37,245 bases of DNA from a virus: positions 1 to 37,245 of the IMG/VR virus record IMGVR_UViG_3300025674_000141; one strand, written 5' to 3'. The notes under the pieces are model-generated. The model saw nothing but the letters and a program-made list of their open reading frames with translations, did not search any database and had not been told where the DNA came from. The position numbers and the translations under genes are program-made. Positions 13,546-21,289 of this stretch are shown piece after piece; position 1 is the first letter of the stretch, and each line of letters begins with the position of its first letter.

Positions 13546-15270
13546 ATGGCATTGCCCGCAGAAATGCTGGTCGATGCTTGGCGGGAGGCCGAATCCGCTG
13601 GGCACGGCAAGAAGCAAAAGGTTTTAAAAGATTTGGCCGCGCGGCTTGGTGTGTCGCTCTCGACTCTCTACCGCGAGCTAGAAGACTTGGGTTTAAAAAA
13701 GGGTCGTAAGCAACGCAAGGACGCGGGCCAGATGGTACTGCCACTGGCGGAGGCGCAAGTGCTTAGCGCATTCATGATGCAGAGTTACCGCGCCAACAAT
13801 AAAAAACTGGCGACTATTACAGGGTCTTTGGACGTGTTGCGCGCTAATGGCGCGATTACCGCCGGTCGAGTCAATGAGAGTACCGGCGAGTTTTTACCGC
13901 TCAGTGAGACCGCCTGTGCACGCGCGTTGCGCACTTACGGTTTGCATCCCGACCAGTTGCGCCGCCCATCGCCGTCGATCCAGCAGCGTAGCGCGCATCC
14001 GAATGATGTGTGGGAAATCGATGCGTCAATCAGCACGCTATTTTATGTGCCCGAGGACGGCCTAGCGGACATGGCACCCGGCGAGTTTTACAAAAACAAA
14101 CCGGCTAACTTCGAAAGAATTAAGCGCCAGCGTTTAACGCGCTACGTGATTACGGATCACACCAGTGGCGCTGTGTTTGTTTGGTACGTCGCCGGTGGCG
14201 AGAGCATCGCTAATTTAGGCGAATCGTTCTTAGAAGCTGTGCGCGAGAAGCAAGGCGAAGCGCTGTACGGCGTACCGTTTCACTTGTATTACGACCCCGG
14301 ATCAGCGGCTACCAAAACCTTTAAACGCTTTTTATCCGCGCTGGGGATCACTCCCGTTGTACATGCCGTGGGTAATGCCCGCGCCACCGGTCAAGTCGAG
14401 GTCACACACAATATCGTCGAGACGCGTTTCGAAATGGGCTTTAAGTTCACCCACGTGCCAAACATTCAATGGATTAACGAGCAAGCGCGTCGGTTTTGTC
14501 GCTGGTTTAACTCCAAGCAAGTCCACACCCGCACGGGCAAAACGCGCTTGAACGTGTGGATGGAAATTACCCAATTTCAACTGCGAATTGTCGACGTTGA
14601 TTTAGCCGCTGAGTTACTAACCCGAGAGCCGGAAGAGAAAAAAGTGCGTGACAACCTGCGCGTATCTTTCCGCGGCGCACTCTACGACGTATCGCAGGTG
14701 CACGCTGTACGGATCGGCGAAAAGCTGGCGATTACGGTTAACCCGCTGACGCCAGATACCGCCTACGTTGTTACTTACGTTGACGGTCAAGAGCTGCTCC
14801 AACCCATACCAAAAATCGTTGTCGACGAATACGGCTTTGAATCCGAGGCACCGTTAATCGGTCGCGAGTTTAAAGGCATGGCCGACACCGAGTTGGATGT
14901 TAATCGTAAATCTATTCAGCGCCTGATCTACGAGGTAGACACCGACGACGAGGCCACCGCCGCCGCCAAAGCCAAAAAGCTGCCGTTTGGTGGGCGTATC
15001 GACCCGTACAAACATCTTGATGACCTACCACAAATCGCCGTACTGCCGCGCCGCGGAACACAGCATGACGTTAACGCTAGCCGCATTGAGGAGCGTGTTT
15101 TAACCCACGCCGAGGCCGCTATGCAGCTACGCCAACGTGTGACATGGAACGCGGCACGTTACGCAGAGTTAGTGCGTAAGTACCCACTGGGCTTGACCGA
15201 GGCAGACATCGAAGCGATGGCCACCTACTGGAGTACAGCAAATGTAGTTCAGATCGGAGGTAAATCGTAA
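13546..15270 (+). CDS. Transposase (MuA-like, DDE/rve integrase fold)
   Basis: A 574-residue recombinase that inserts and replicates the phage by transposition. Residues about 25-50 form a helix-turn-helix (VLKDLAARLGVSLSTLYREL). The catalytic core shows Asp159 (VWEIDAS), Asp250 (LYYDPGS) and Glu285 (TGQVEVTHN), with 34 residues between the last two, the spacing expected of DD35E enzymes. After about residue 370 comes a Mu transposase C-terminal-type beta domain (RVSFRGALYDVSQ), and then a basic/acidic tail that in Mu contacts MuB and ClpX. It starts 2 bases after the upstream gene, and its TAA overlaps the ATG of the ATPase gene. Confidence 0.93.
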   Translation: MALPAEMLVDAWREAESAGHGKKQKVLKDLAARLGVSLSTLYRELEDLGLKKGRKQRKDAGQMVLPLAEAQVLSAFMMQSYRANNKKLATITGSLDVLRANGAITAGRVNESTGEFLPLSETACARALRTYGLHPDQLRRPSPSIQQRSAHPNDVWEIDASISTLFYVPEDGLADMAPGEFYKNKPANFERIKRQRLTRYVITDHTSGAVFVWYVAGGESIANLGESFLEAVREKQGEALYGVPFHLYYDPGSAATKTFKRFLSALGITPVVHAVGNARATGQVEVTHNIVETRFEMGFKFTHVPNIQWINEQARRFCRWFNSKQVHTRTGKTRLNVWMEITQFQLRIVDVDLAAELLTREPEEKKVRDNLRVSFRGALYDVSQVHAVRIGEKLAITVNPLTPDTAYVVTYVDGQELLQPIPKIVVDEYGFESEAPLIGREFKGMADTELDVNRKSIQRLIYEVDTDDEATAAAKAKKLPFGGRIDPYKHLDDLPQIAVLPRRGTQHDVNASRIEERVLTHAEAAMQLRQRVTWNAARYAELVRKYPLGLTEADIEAMATYWSTANVVQIGGKS

Positions 15271-16418
15271 TGCTGAATTTGAATAAAGCCCTAATCGACT
15301 TGAGCTTAACCCGCAAATGGCTTGGCAACGCCTTGGGCCTAAGCCGCACCGCGGTGAGTGCTATTTGCAACCACGGCCAGTGGCCAGCGAATCCCGAGAC
15401 TGAGATTTTAAAGCAGTGCATCACGGCACTGTTAGAAGAGAAAGGTGCCAGCGCTGCAACGCTGGCGGCCCTATTTGATATCACACCCGCTACCAACGGA
15501 ACGAAAAACAAAGAGGACTTTGAGATGTTACTACGAAAACAACCACTTTACCCAACCACCCGCAAGCACTTCGGCATCGTTACCGATCCATTTGGGGAGT
15601 TGACCGACGCCGCGCAAGTATTCGACACACCTGATGTGCGTTACGTGCGCCTTGCACTAGCGCAGACGCTAACTAGCGAGCGATTCATTGCGGTGTGCGG
15701 CGAATCTGGCGCGGGCAAATCGACGCTGCGCCGCGATTTAATCGACCGCATTAACCGCGAGGCGCTGCCGGTAATCGTCATCGAGCCTTACGTGCTCGGG
15801 CTGGAAGATAACGACAAAAAAGGCAAAACCCTAAAGAGCACCGATATCGCCGCGGCGATTATTCGCACGGTAGACCCGCAGGCCAAACTGCGCCTAAGTG
15901 CCGAATCACGTTACGCCCAGTTGCATAACGTGCTGCGCGAATCACGCCGTAGCGGTAACCGTCACGTACTCATCATCGAGGAAGCCCACGGCCTCAGCAT
16001 CCCTACGCTGAAACACCTGAAGCGGTTTTATGAGCTGGAAGACGGCTTCAACCGCCTGCTGAGTATTGTGCTAATCGGCCAAACAGAGCTGACTCAAAAG
16101 CTAGCGGAGAACCGCAGCGAGGTGCGCGAAGTTGTGCAGCGCATCGAGCTGATCACTCTCGACCCGCTGGATACCCACCTAGAAGGCTATTTACAGCACC
16201 GCCTAATCGCCGCCGGAAAGCAGCTGAGCGACATTATGGATAAGGGCGCAGTGGAAGCCCTGCGCGCGAAATTAACGGTACCGGCGCGTGATAAGCGCAC
16301 CCGCTCAATCAGCTTGCTGTACCCGCTTGCCGTAGGTAATCAGCTAACGGCCGCGATGAACTACGCCGCCGATATTGCTGCGCCTAAAGTCACCGCCGAC
16401 GTGATTAAGGCGGTGTGA
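15270..16418 (+). CDS. Transposition target ATPase (MuB-like AAA+ protein)
   Basis: A 382-residue partner of the transposase that picks and delivers target DNA and stimulates strand transfer. Residues 1-45 form a helix-turn-helix (LTRKWLGNALGLSRTAVSAI), as in MuB. The AAA+ core has Walker A GESGAGKS (144-151) and Walker B LIIEEAH (234-240), with IGQTEL after it as a sensor-type segment. It is longer than Mu MuB (312 residues) through the N-terminal part and the linker at residues 55-105. GGAGG at 15256-15260 serves its ATG, which overlaps the transposase stop by one base. Confidence 0.92.
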   Translation: MLNLNKALIDLSLTRKWLGNALGLSRTAVSAICNHGQWPANPETEILKQCITALLEEKGASAATLAALFDITPATNGTKNKEDFEMLLRKQPLYPTTRKHFGIVTDPFGELTDAAQVFDTPDVRYVRLALAQTLTSERFIAVCGESGAGKSTLRRDLIDRINREALPVIVIEPYVLGLEDNDKKGKTLKSTDIAAAIIRTVDPQAKLRLSAESRYAQLHNVLRESRRSGNRHVLIIEEAHGLSIPTLKHLKRFYELEDGFNRLLSIVLIGQTELTQKLAENRSEVREVVQRIELITLDPLDTHLEGYLQHRLIAAGKQLSDIMDKGAVEALRAKLTVPARDKRTRSISLLYPLAVGNQLTAAMNYAADIAAPKVTADVIKAV

Positions 16419-16419
16419 C

Positions 16420-16689
16420 ATGCAGCTAAATCATCAACTCGTGAATACTCATTACATCGACCGCATCGGCAATGTCGCTTATGCGATCGGCAAATTAACC
16501 GATCTCGATATCAGCATTTTAGACATCGACATGAACCGCGCTAAGCCTGTGATTACCGTTCAGCGCTGCTACGCCGTGCATCAACTCAATGGTGTGCAGT
16601 TCGCCCGCAAAGGCGGCCCAGCAGGGCCGATCAATCGTATGCAAGCCAATGTCCACAACTGTCGAATCGAATGGGAGGTCCAGCCATGA
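16420..16689 (+). CDS. Hypothetical early phage protein, 89 residues
   Basis: A small alpha/beta protein with RIGNVAYAIGKLTDLDISIL, a central ITVQRCYAVHQLNGVQFARK and an NRMQANVHNCRIEWEV end. I do not recognise a named family. It begins one base after the ATPase stop and its own stop overlaps the next start (ATGA), so it is part of the same transcript. Nothing in it indicates a catalytic site. Confidence 0.6.
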   Translation: MQLNHQLVNTHYIDRIGNVAYAIGKLTDLDISILDIDMNRAKPVITVQRCYAVHQLNGVQFARKGGPAGPINRMQANVHNCRIEWEVQP

Positions 16690-16967
16690 GCCAAGTCTTA
16701 AAACCAAACGCGCAAACGCTAATCAACGCGCAAAACTATCAGATCGCCTGTGCGCTATCTGTCGCGTATGACGCCGCGCGTGAGTTGCTGAATGCCGGTG
16801 TGCCGATGTACGAAATCACAATGCGTGATTCGTTTGTGCATATGACCTGCGGCGACGCCAGCGCGATCCCCGGCGTTGCGATTATGAGCACGGTTTACAG
16901 AGTCGGCAAAACCGTTACCCGCGCGTCGTTGCTCGGTTGCGTGCTCGAATGGGAGGGGATCGCATGA
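16686..16967 (+). CDS. Hypothetical early phage protein, 93 residues
   Basis: A small protein with a helical N-terminal half (NAQTLINAQNYQIACALSVAYD) and a beta-type second half (MYEITMRDSFVHMTCGDASA onward). The start at 16686 (product MSQVLKPN), preceded by GGGAGG, overlaps the previous stop as ATGA; an upstream ATG at 16671 lies inside the previous gene. Both this gene and its upstream neighbour end with a similar sequence (EWEVQP and EWEGIA, from cgaatgggagg), a short shared 3' end. Function unknown. Confidence 0.6.
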   Translation: MSQVLKPNAQTLINAQNYQIACALSVAYDAARELLNAGVPMYEITMRDSFVHMTCGDASAIPGVAIMSTVYRVGKTVTRASLLGCVLEWEGIA

Positions 16968-17686
16968 AAACACTACTCAACAAACTGCCCGCGCTCGCAC
17001 TGCTAACCGGTGCCGTTGTGCTGTTGCAAATTCATGCGATGGCGTGGTGGACGCAGTACGACCCCACCACCGGCTGGCTGTGGAGCATCGTGATTGAAGC
17101 CGGTGCGATCTGGCTGTGGTCTGCGCAAAGCCGCTTACGCAACTGCATCGCCGTGTTCGCCACCGCGTTGGCATTAATAGCCCCGCTGTATCAGCTCGCA
17201 GCGCCCATGCTCGACGGCCAACGGGCAACACAGCAAGCCGCCGATACGCTGCCAGCGCGCACACAAGCCGCGCAGGCGCAGATTGCAACGCTTACGGCAT
17301 CGTTAGCGCAATACAACGACAACAGCGCTCATAGGGGCGGCTGGGCACCGCTGATCGCGTCAACTCAGCAACAGCTTGCCACGGCCCGCGCGGATCTCAC
17401 CGCGCTGCAAACCGAGGCCGCGACACCCGCACCCGTAGCGTTGGCGGTATACCTGCCGCTGGCCATGCAAATGATCGCGCTGTGCTTGCTGCAGTGCCTC
17501 GTCGTGCTCACCACACGCACCGTATTCGCTCGATCAAACGATCAGGCACCTAAATTAACAACCCAAACAGCAGCACCCGCCGCTGGGGACGACATCGCCG
17601 CAGGACGCGGCGACGAGTCCCGCTCTATTGCTAACGCACTGGCTGACTTAGCGCTCATGCGGCCAAAGCCCGACGCCACACGGTAA
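16964..17686 (+). CDS. Inner-membrane protein with internal coiled coil, unknown
   Basis: A 240-residue protein (MKTLLNK start, coupled to the upstream stop as ATGA, with GGGAGGGG before it). Hydrophobic segments are at about residues 7-25 (LPALALLTGAVVLLQIHAM), 33-48, 55-74 and 154-177. Between the third and fourth lies an Ala/Gln-rich helical stretch (about 80-145, ATQQAADTLPARTQAAQAQI), probably in the periplasm or cytoplasm. The C-terminal tail is disordered, with RGDESRSIANALADLALMRP at the end. It is unusual for a transposition operon to carry a multi-pass membrane protein; exclusion or anchoring of replication are guesses. Confidence 0.58.
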   Translation: MKTLLNKLPALALLTGAVVLLQIHAMAWWTQYDPTTGWLWSIVIEAGAIWLWSAQSRLRNCIAVFATALALIAPLYQLAAPMLDGQRATQQAADTLPARTQAAQAQIATLTASLAQYNDNSAHRGGWAPLIASTQQQLATARADLTALQTEAATPAPVALAVYLPLAMQMIALCLLQCLVVLTTRTVFARSNDQAPKLTTQTAAPAAGDDIAAGRGDESRSIANALADLALMRPKPDATR

Positions 17687-17762
17687 CGCCTAAGCCGCGT
17701 GGCGTAGTCATCAATCTAGACCAGGCACGAAAACGAACTCGAAAAAATAAAGGGCCACCGAG

Positions 17763-17981
17763 ATGAGTTGGTACACAGACGCAATGTCATTTATCAAAAA
17801 ACAGCAGATCGAGCACCCAGAAATGACGATGCCCGAACTGAAAAAACATTGTTCGAAAAACTATCCATTTCATCAACGCTCGGGCTGGGCATACAAAGCA
17901 TGGCTATCAGCAATGAAAGATGTTTTCGGACGAACAAAAAAAGCGCCTGCGCCTCCGGGCCAAGGAGATCTTTATGAGTAA
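17763..17981 (+). CDS. Small basic hypothetical protein, 72 residues
   Basis: A basic helical protein (MSWYTDAMSFIKKQQIEHPE, then MPELKKHCSKNYPFHQRSGW and YKAWLSAMKDVFG). The short region rich in Trp and aromatic residues, and the repeated Lys-His content, would suit nucleic-acid binding. It starts a new cluster after a 76-base gap in which I see no convincing promoter, and overlaps the following gene by 8 bases. The ATG is served by a weak CCGAG. Function unknown. Confidence 0.58.
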   Translation: MSWYTDAMSFIKKQQIEHPEMTMPELKKHCSKNYPFHQRSGWAYKAWLSAMKDVFGRTKKAPAPPGQGDLYE

Positions 17982-18138
17982 CGTATGGATAGCACGCTGC
18001 CCAAAGTGCGGGCCGGTGCGAATCGAACAAATAGCGCAGCCACAAAACTGCAAAAAACAATTAAACGTTGGACCGCGCTCAATGCGTCAGTGCGGCCAGT
18101 TGTTAATCGATATTAGAAGCACCCGAGGTGTGAAATGA
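17974..18138 (+). CDS. Small zinc-finger-like protein, 54 residues
   Basis: A 54-residue protein starting MSNVWIARCPKCGPVRIEQI with further Cys at 26 and 41, giving a CxxC plus two more Cys that could bind zinc. The ATG at 17974 has a strong AAGGAG (17962-17967), much better than the upstream ATG at 17920 in the same frame, which lies deep in the previous gene. Its stop overlaps the next ATG by 4 bases. Possibly a nucleic-acid binding accessory. Confidence 0.55.
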   Translation: MSNVWIARCPKCGPVRIEQIAQPQNCKKQLNVGPRSMRQCGQLLIDIRSTRGVK

Positions 18139-18434
18139 AAACTGAACCAAAAATTCCGCATTTAGCCAGCTGCGCGCTTAAAAGCGTGATGGAAGAAATG
18201 GCAGCGCAGGACAAAAAATGGGGTGCAGACAATGACGATCACGAGCTATCGACGTGGTTTTTAATTCTCAGCGAAGAAGTTGGTAAATTCGCTCAGGCAA
18301 AAATGCATTACGAATGCCATGGGCCGAAACAATACGGTCTGCGCAGCAAATTAGTAAACGCTGCCGCGGTTGCTCTGCAAATGATCGAATACATCGATCG
18401 CAACGAAATGATGGAGACAATCAATGAATACTGA
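18135..18434 (+). CDS. MazG-like nucleotide pyrophosphohydrolase domain protein
   Basis: A 99-residue, all-alpha protein. QDKKWG (25-30) and the helix WFLILSEEVGKFAQA (41-55), followed by a later helix VNAAAVALQMIEYID, match the core of MazG-like/dATP-dGTP pyrophosphohydrolase-type phage proteins. These hydrolyse noncanonical or alarmone-related nucleotides, and phage versions may lower ppGpp or clean the nucleotide pool. In the metal-binding EExxE motif the last Glu is Lys here (EEVGK, 47-51), so activity is not certain. It overlaps both neighbours. Confidence 0.6.
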   Translation: MKTEPKIPHLASCALKSVMEEMAAQDKKWGADNDDHELSTWFLILSEEVGKFAQAKMHYECHGPKQYGLRSKLVNAAAVALQMIEYIDRNEMMETINEY

Positions 18435-19056
18435 AATCCCAAACGGCTACATGAAAAATTCGCGCGGCGATTTAGTGCTGATTGAAAATATAAAGCCGAT
18501 TGATTTATTAAAAGATCAAGCGGCGATAGCGCTTGCTCAGCAGGCGATCGACATCCACATGGCACTGATTAAATTTAAGCGCATGGCACTTGATGATATT
18601 CAAGAGCTAATCAAAACTGCCGCTGAAAAATACGACGTACAGATCGGCGGCGATAAAGGCAATCTCAGTATTAGCAGTTACGATGGCCGCTATAAAATCC
18701 AACGCGTATTTGCCGACCGTATTTCGTTTGGGCTTGAGATCGAAGCCGCGAAAGAATTGTTTTTGCGCTATCTCGATGAAGTAACCGCCGGAGCAAACGC
18801 CGACGCTCGCGCATTAATCGACGGCGCATTTCGCACCACGCGCGGCGGCTCATTACGCACCGCCGAGTTGTTACGCCTACTCAGCTACGACATCAAGCAC
18901 CCCAACTGGATACAAGCCTGCGAAGCGCTGAAAGACTCTATCAGTGTCGATGGCTCCACAGTTTATGTGCGCGTCTCTGAGCGCATGAACGACAGCGATA
19001 AATATCGTCCAATCCCGCTGGATATTGCAGCGGTGGGAGGTGGTTATGCGCGGTAA
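18424..19056 (+). CDS. DUF3164 family protein
   Basis: A 210-residue protein resembling DUF3164, common in the early region of Mu-like phages. The N-terminus MNTEIPNGYMKNSRGDLVLI with KPIDLLKD is typical, followed by a helical part (MALIKFKRMALDDIQELIKT), the segment GGDKGNLSISSYDGRYKIQR, and a helical C-terminus with CEALKDSISVDGST and RPIPLDIAAV. Its function is unknown; some copies are annotated with names from unrelated enzymes, which should be ignored. It overlaps the MazG-like gene by 11 bases and the next gene by 11 bases. Confidence 0.78.
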   Translation: MNTEIPNGYMKNSRGDLVLIENIKPIDLLKDQAAIALAQQAIDIHMALIKFKRMALDDIQELIKTAAEKYDVQIGGDKGNLSISSYDGRYKIQRVFADRISFGLEIEAAKELFLRYLDEVTAGANADARALIDGAFRTTRGGSLRTAELLRLLSYDIKHPNWIQACEALKDSISVDGSTVYVRVSERMNDSDKYRPIPLDIAAVGGGYAR

Positions 19057-19327
19057 TCTCAGCACTCATGATAATTACGGCCGGTTGAAATTTAACCCCG
19101 AACTGCATGATAAACACGACATGCCTTGGCTGACGACCGACGAAACATACTTGATTAATAACTATTACAAAGACGGTGCAGAGGCCATTGCCTTGGCGCT
19201 TGGGCGCACTACCGCAACCGTAGCGGATAAAGCCTACCGCCTGCGTAAATCGGGGCGGCTGGTACGCCCCGATGTTGTCACATATCAAAAAACAACACGC
19301 AATTCTCGGAGTAGCGATTATGTCTAG
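19046..19327 (+). CDS. SANT/Myb-like small DNA-binding protein
   Basis: A 93-residue basic protein. Residues about 28-65 (PWLTTDETYLINNYYKDGAE, then IALALGRTTATVADKAYRLR) form a three-helix SANT/Myb-type domain with regularly placed aromatic residues, a pattern seen in small phage regulators. The start at 19046 follows GGGAGG (19035-19040). It is likely a DNA-binding regulator, but its target is unknown. The end overlaps the start of the next gene by 8 bases. Confidence 0.6.
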   Translation: MRGNLSTHDNYGRLKFNPELHDKHDMPWLTTDETYLINNYYKDGAEAIALALGRTTATVADKAYRLRKSGRLVRPDVVTYQKTTRNSRSSDYV

Positions 19328-19535
19328 TAACAAAAATACGGCGTGCACAATCTGCGACGACACCGGCATCGATGATCGTCTTGCAAACTATCGAGCGTGC
19401 AACTACTGCCGCACGGGGCAAGTGCTAAAGCTGAATTTTCTGCGCGTTAAACATGCGGAAATGCAGCAAGACGTATACAGCCTAGAGCGCGAGATTAAGC
19501 ATCTCGAAACAGCAATTCCGTTGGTGGAGAGCTAG
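19320..19535 (+). CDS. Small zinc-ribbon coiled-coil protein, 71 residues
   Basis: The N-terminal half has paired Cys motifs (CTICDDTG at 9-16, and CNYC at 27-30), as in small DnaJ- or ribbon-type zinc domains. The C-terminal half is a coiled coil (LRVKHAEMQQDVYSLEREIK). The ATG at 19320 with CGGAG upstream is preferred to one at 19272, which lies inside the previous gene. Function unknown; similar small ribbon proteins are frequent in phage early regions. Confidence 0.58.
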   Translation: MSSNKNTACTICDDTGIDDRLANYRACNYCRTGQVLKLNFLRVKHAEMQQDVYSLEREIKHLETAIPLVES

Positions 19536-19537
19536 TT

Positions 19538-19915
19538 ATGAATATTAAAAAATATGTAATTAATTATGATTCTAAGGTCGAAATTCATGTTGAGATTGAT
19601 CATGATGTTTTGAGCTATGAAGCGCTGGATGAAATTAATAATTTTTGGAGTGATTCAGATTCCAGATTGGCTGAGGAACAGTCCGTATTAGAAGCAGTAT
19701 TGAAACGTCTGGCAAAAACTGTTCTTCATATTCAAATTAGTAATGACTACAACACATTTGGCGTTGTAGACGACTTTGATTACTCGCAGCGGCACGGAGG
19801 TGTCGAGGGTTGGCCGAAAATGGACGGCTCGGAGGGTATAAAAATAACTCGCGTTGACGAATTTGAGTTTGAATCTTCTGATATATCAATATTAGCGCTC
19901 GGTGATCAATCGTGA
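19538..19915 (+). CDS. DUF2528-like protein
   Basis: A 125-residue acidic protein resembling DUF2528, found in the early region of several Mu-like phages. It shows EVEIDHDVLSYEALDEINNFW-type beginnings (residues about 14-38), AEEQSVLEAVLKRLA in the middle, and GVEGWPKMDGSEGIKITRVD towards the end. The gene is much richer in A+T and in AAT/ATT-type codons than its neighbours, so it may have been acquired separately. It starts 2 bases after the previous stop, and its stop overlaps a GTG-started mini-gene (GTGA). Confidence 0.6.
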   Translation: MNIKKYVINYDSKVEIHVEIDHDVLSYEALDEINNFWSDSDSRLAEEQSVLEAVLKRLAKTVLHIQISNDYNTFGVVDDFDYSQRHGGVEGWPKMDGSEGIKITRVDEFEFESSDISILALGDQS

Positions 19916-19992
19916 ATAACTTCACCGCACACGGCATCGCAACCATCACTGTATTAATTACTGTCACGATATTGTTAGCGGTGGCGGCATGA
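19912..19992 (+). CDS. 26-residue single-pass membrane peptide
   Basis: A GTG at 19912 opens a 26-codon frame, MNNFTAHGIATITVLITVTI then LLAVAA, nearly all one hydrophobic helix. Its GTG overlaps the preceding stop (GTGA) and its TGA overlaps the next ATG (ATGA), the same coupling seen through this operon. This arrangement on both sides is the main argument that it is translated. It would sit in the inner membrane. Role unknown. Confidence 0.45.
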   Translation: MNNFTAHGIATITVLITVTILLAVAA

Positions 19993-20414
19993 AAGCGGGC
20001 GTTTTATTTAACCCACACGCGCTATGGATCGGCGCGCATTACTCGACGTATAACAAGCGGCTGTGCATTAACGTTGTGCCGTGTGTAACGGTCTGGATAT
20101 GTGCGCGGGACGGCATTGTGCCGATTGAAAAAAAACCTAGTTTTAAATGTTTATTATTGCTCGGGAGGGCAAAGATCATGGCTGAATTAAAAATTAAAGT
20201 ACCGAACGTGGCGCATATTGTAATAACTGGGCCTACTCCGTGCGGTAAAAGTATTGTGATGGATCGGATTGAGAAAGCCTTAAAAGATGAGTTCGGCGCG
20301 AATGTAGTTAGTGAAGATTTGCGCATTGAGCGCAACGGCAATGATTACGATGATTTGGCTCAGTGGCAAACGGATATGGTTAAGAACACCACTTGGGTAC
20401 TGAGCGAGCAATAA
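19989..20414 (+). CDS. Composite protein: conserved phage N-terminus joined to a P-loop segment
   Basis: A 141-residue frame with two unlike halves. Residues 1-50 (ALWIGAHYSTYNKRLCINVV, then PCVTVWICARDG) look like a free-standing short phage protein that I recall from other Mu-like genomes. Residues 64-141 contain a P-loop GPTPCGKS (residues 80-87) in VITGPTPCGKSIVMDRIEKA and could be a small NTP-binding protein. An internal ATG at 20178 has an excellent GGGAGGG site 10 bases upstream, so the P-loop part is probably also made, or only made, as a separate 78-residue protein. A lost stop codon between two ancestral genes would explain this. No Walker B is evident. Confidence 0.6.
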   Translation: MKAGVLFNPHALWIGAHYSTYNKRLCINVVPCVTVWICARDGIVPIEKKPSFKCLLLLGRAKIMAELKIKVPNVAHIVITGPTPCGKSIVMDRIEKALKDEFGANVVSEDLRIERNGNDYDDLAQWQTDMVKNTTWVLSEQ

Positions 20415-20495
20415 CGCCGGAGTCGCGCGTCGAGGTACGAGATCGCCGCGCACCCGTGTGTTATTGATCGTTCATAAAAAAACAGGTTTAAAAAA

Positions 20496-20921
20496 ATGGC
20501 TAATTTAAAAGCGCAAATTCACATCGCTAAAACTCAGCTCGGTATGGACGACGACACGTACCGCGCGGTATTAAAAGCCGCAACGGGTAAAACTAGCTGC
20601 AAAGACATGGGCGTGATCGATTTAAACAAAGCGCTGCAGGCGTTTAAAGATCGCGGTTTTAAATCACGTCGCCCGAAGAAAAAAACATCGTCTAAAGCCA
20701 CCGCCACGCTCACAGATAAATTAATTGCGCAGTGGCGCGCGATGGGCGACGAGGGTATTCTGCGCGACGCGTCCGACGCTGCGCTGCGCTCGTACGTTGA
20801 TCGTCAAACCGCTGGGACGTTTAAAGCCCCCCAGTTTTGCGATAACTACACAACGATTAAATTAATCGAATCATTAAAGCAGTGGCAAAAGCGCGTACAA
20901 AAACAGGCTAACGTTAAATAG
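20496..20921 (+). CDS. gemA: GemA family regulatory protein (Mu gp16, DUF1018)
   Basis: A 141-residue basic protein of the GemA/gp16 family. Typical features are KAQIHIAKTQLGMDDDTYRA at residues 4-23, then an LKAATGKTSCKDM segment, a Lys-rich linker (RRPKKKTSSK), and a C-terminal part with LIAQWRAMGDEGILRD and the APQFCDNYTTIKLIESLKQW helix. In Mu GemA modulates host gene expression and DNA supercoiling, and it is usually encoded just before mor. It is separated from the previous gene by an 81-base gap, with an A-rich leader before the ATG, and mor follows 17 bases later. Confidence 0.88.
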   Translation: MANLKAQIHIAKTQLGMDDDTYRAVLKAATGKTSCKDMGVIDLNKALQAFKDRGFKSRRPKKKTSSKATATLTDKLIAQWRAMGDEGILRDASDAALRSYVDRQTAGTFKAPQFCDNYTTIKLIESLKQWQKRVQKQANVK

Positions 20922-20938
20922 ATAATTTAGGAGGCCGT

Positions 20939-21289
20939 ATGTCGACACAAACCAAGTTCATGCGCGATGCGCCAGAGATGTTGATGGATCTCTACGATCA
21001 CACGTCAGCCGCTGCGCGCAAAGCGGGTTTGTCTGACGACGCGGCGGACAAGCTCGCCATTGAAGTAGTCGACCAGTTGGGCGAAACGTGGGCCGGCCAA
21101 CAATTATATTTCGGCAAGGGCTGCATCATGCGCCTGCGCAAACGCGATCTCGATATCTATAACGAGTTCGACGGAAAAAACCACGCCGAGCTAGCCGCAA
21201 AATACAAAGTCAGCACAGTTTGGATTTACTCGATTATTCGGACAGTTAAGAAACAAATACACGCAGACGCTCAGCAGCCGCTGTTGTGA
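20939..21289 (+). CDS. mor: Mor-family transcription activator
   Basis: A 116-residue activator of the Mor/C family. The N-terminal half is a helical dimerisation domain (APEMLMDLYDHTSAAARKAG, then AIEVVDQLGETWAGQQLYFG, with GKGCIMRLRKRD). The C-terminal helix-turn-helix is HAELAAKYKVSTVWIYSIIR. Mor proteins bind dyad DNA as dimers and recruit host RNA polymerase to middle/late promoters lacking a -35 box. Only one Mor/C-type gene is present in this window, so it may control the late genes directly, by way of the palindromes at 5803-5826 and 21428-21447. It follows a GGAGG site. Confidence 0.9.
   Translation: MSTQTKFMRDAPEMLMDLYDHTSAAARKAGLSDDAADKLAIEVVDQLGETWAGQQLYFGKGCIMRLRKRDLDIYNEFDGKNHAELAAKYKVSTVWIYSIIRTVKKQIHADAQQPLL

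Noticed and set aside
17687-17762. Promoter before the small-gene cluster at 17763
   Set aside because: No pair of boxes with acceptable spacing is visible in the 76-base gap; transcription probably continues from upstream.
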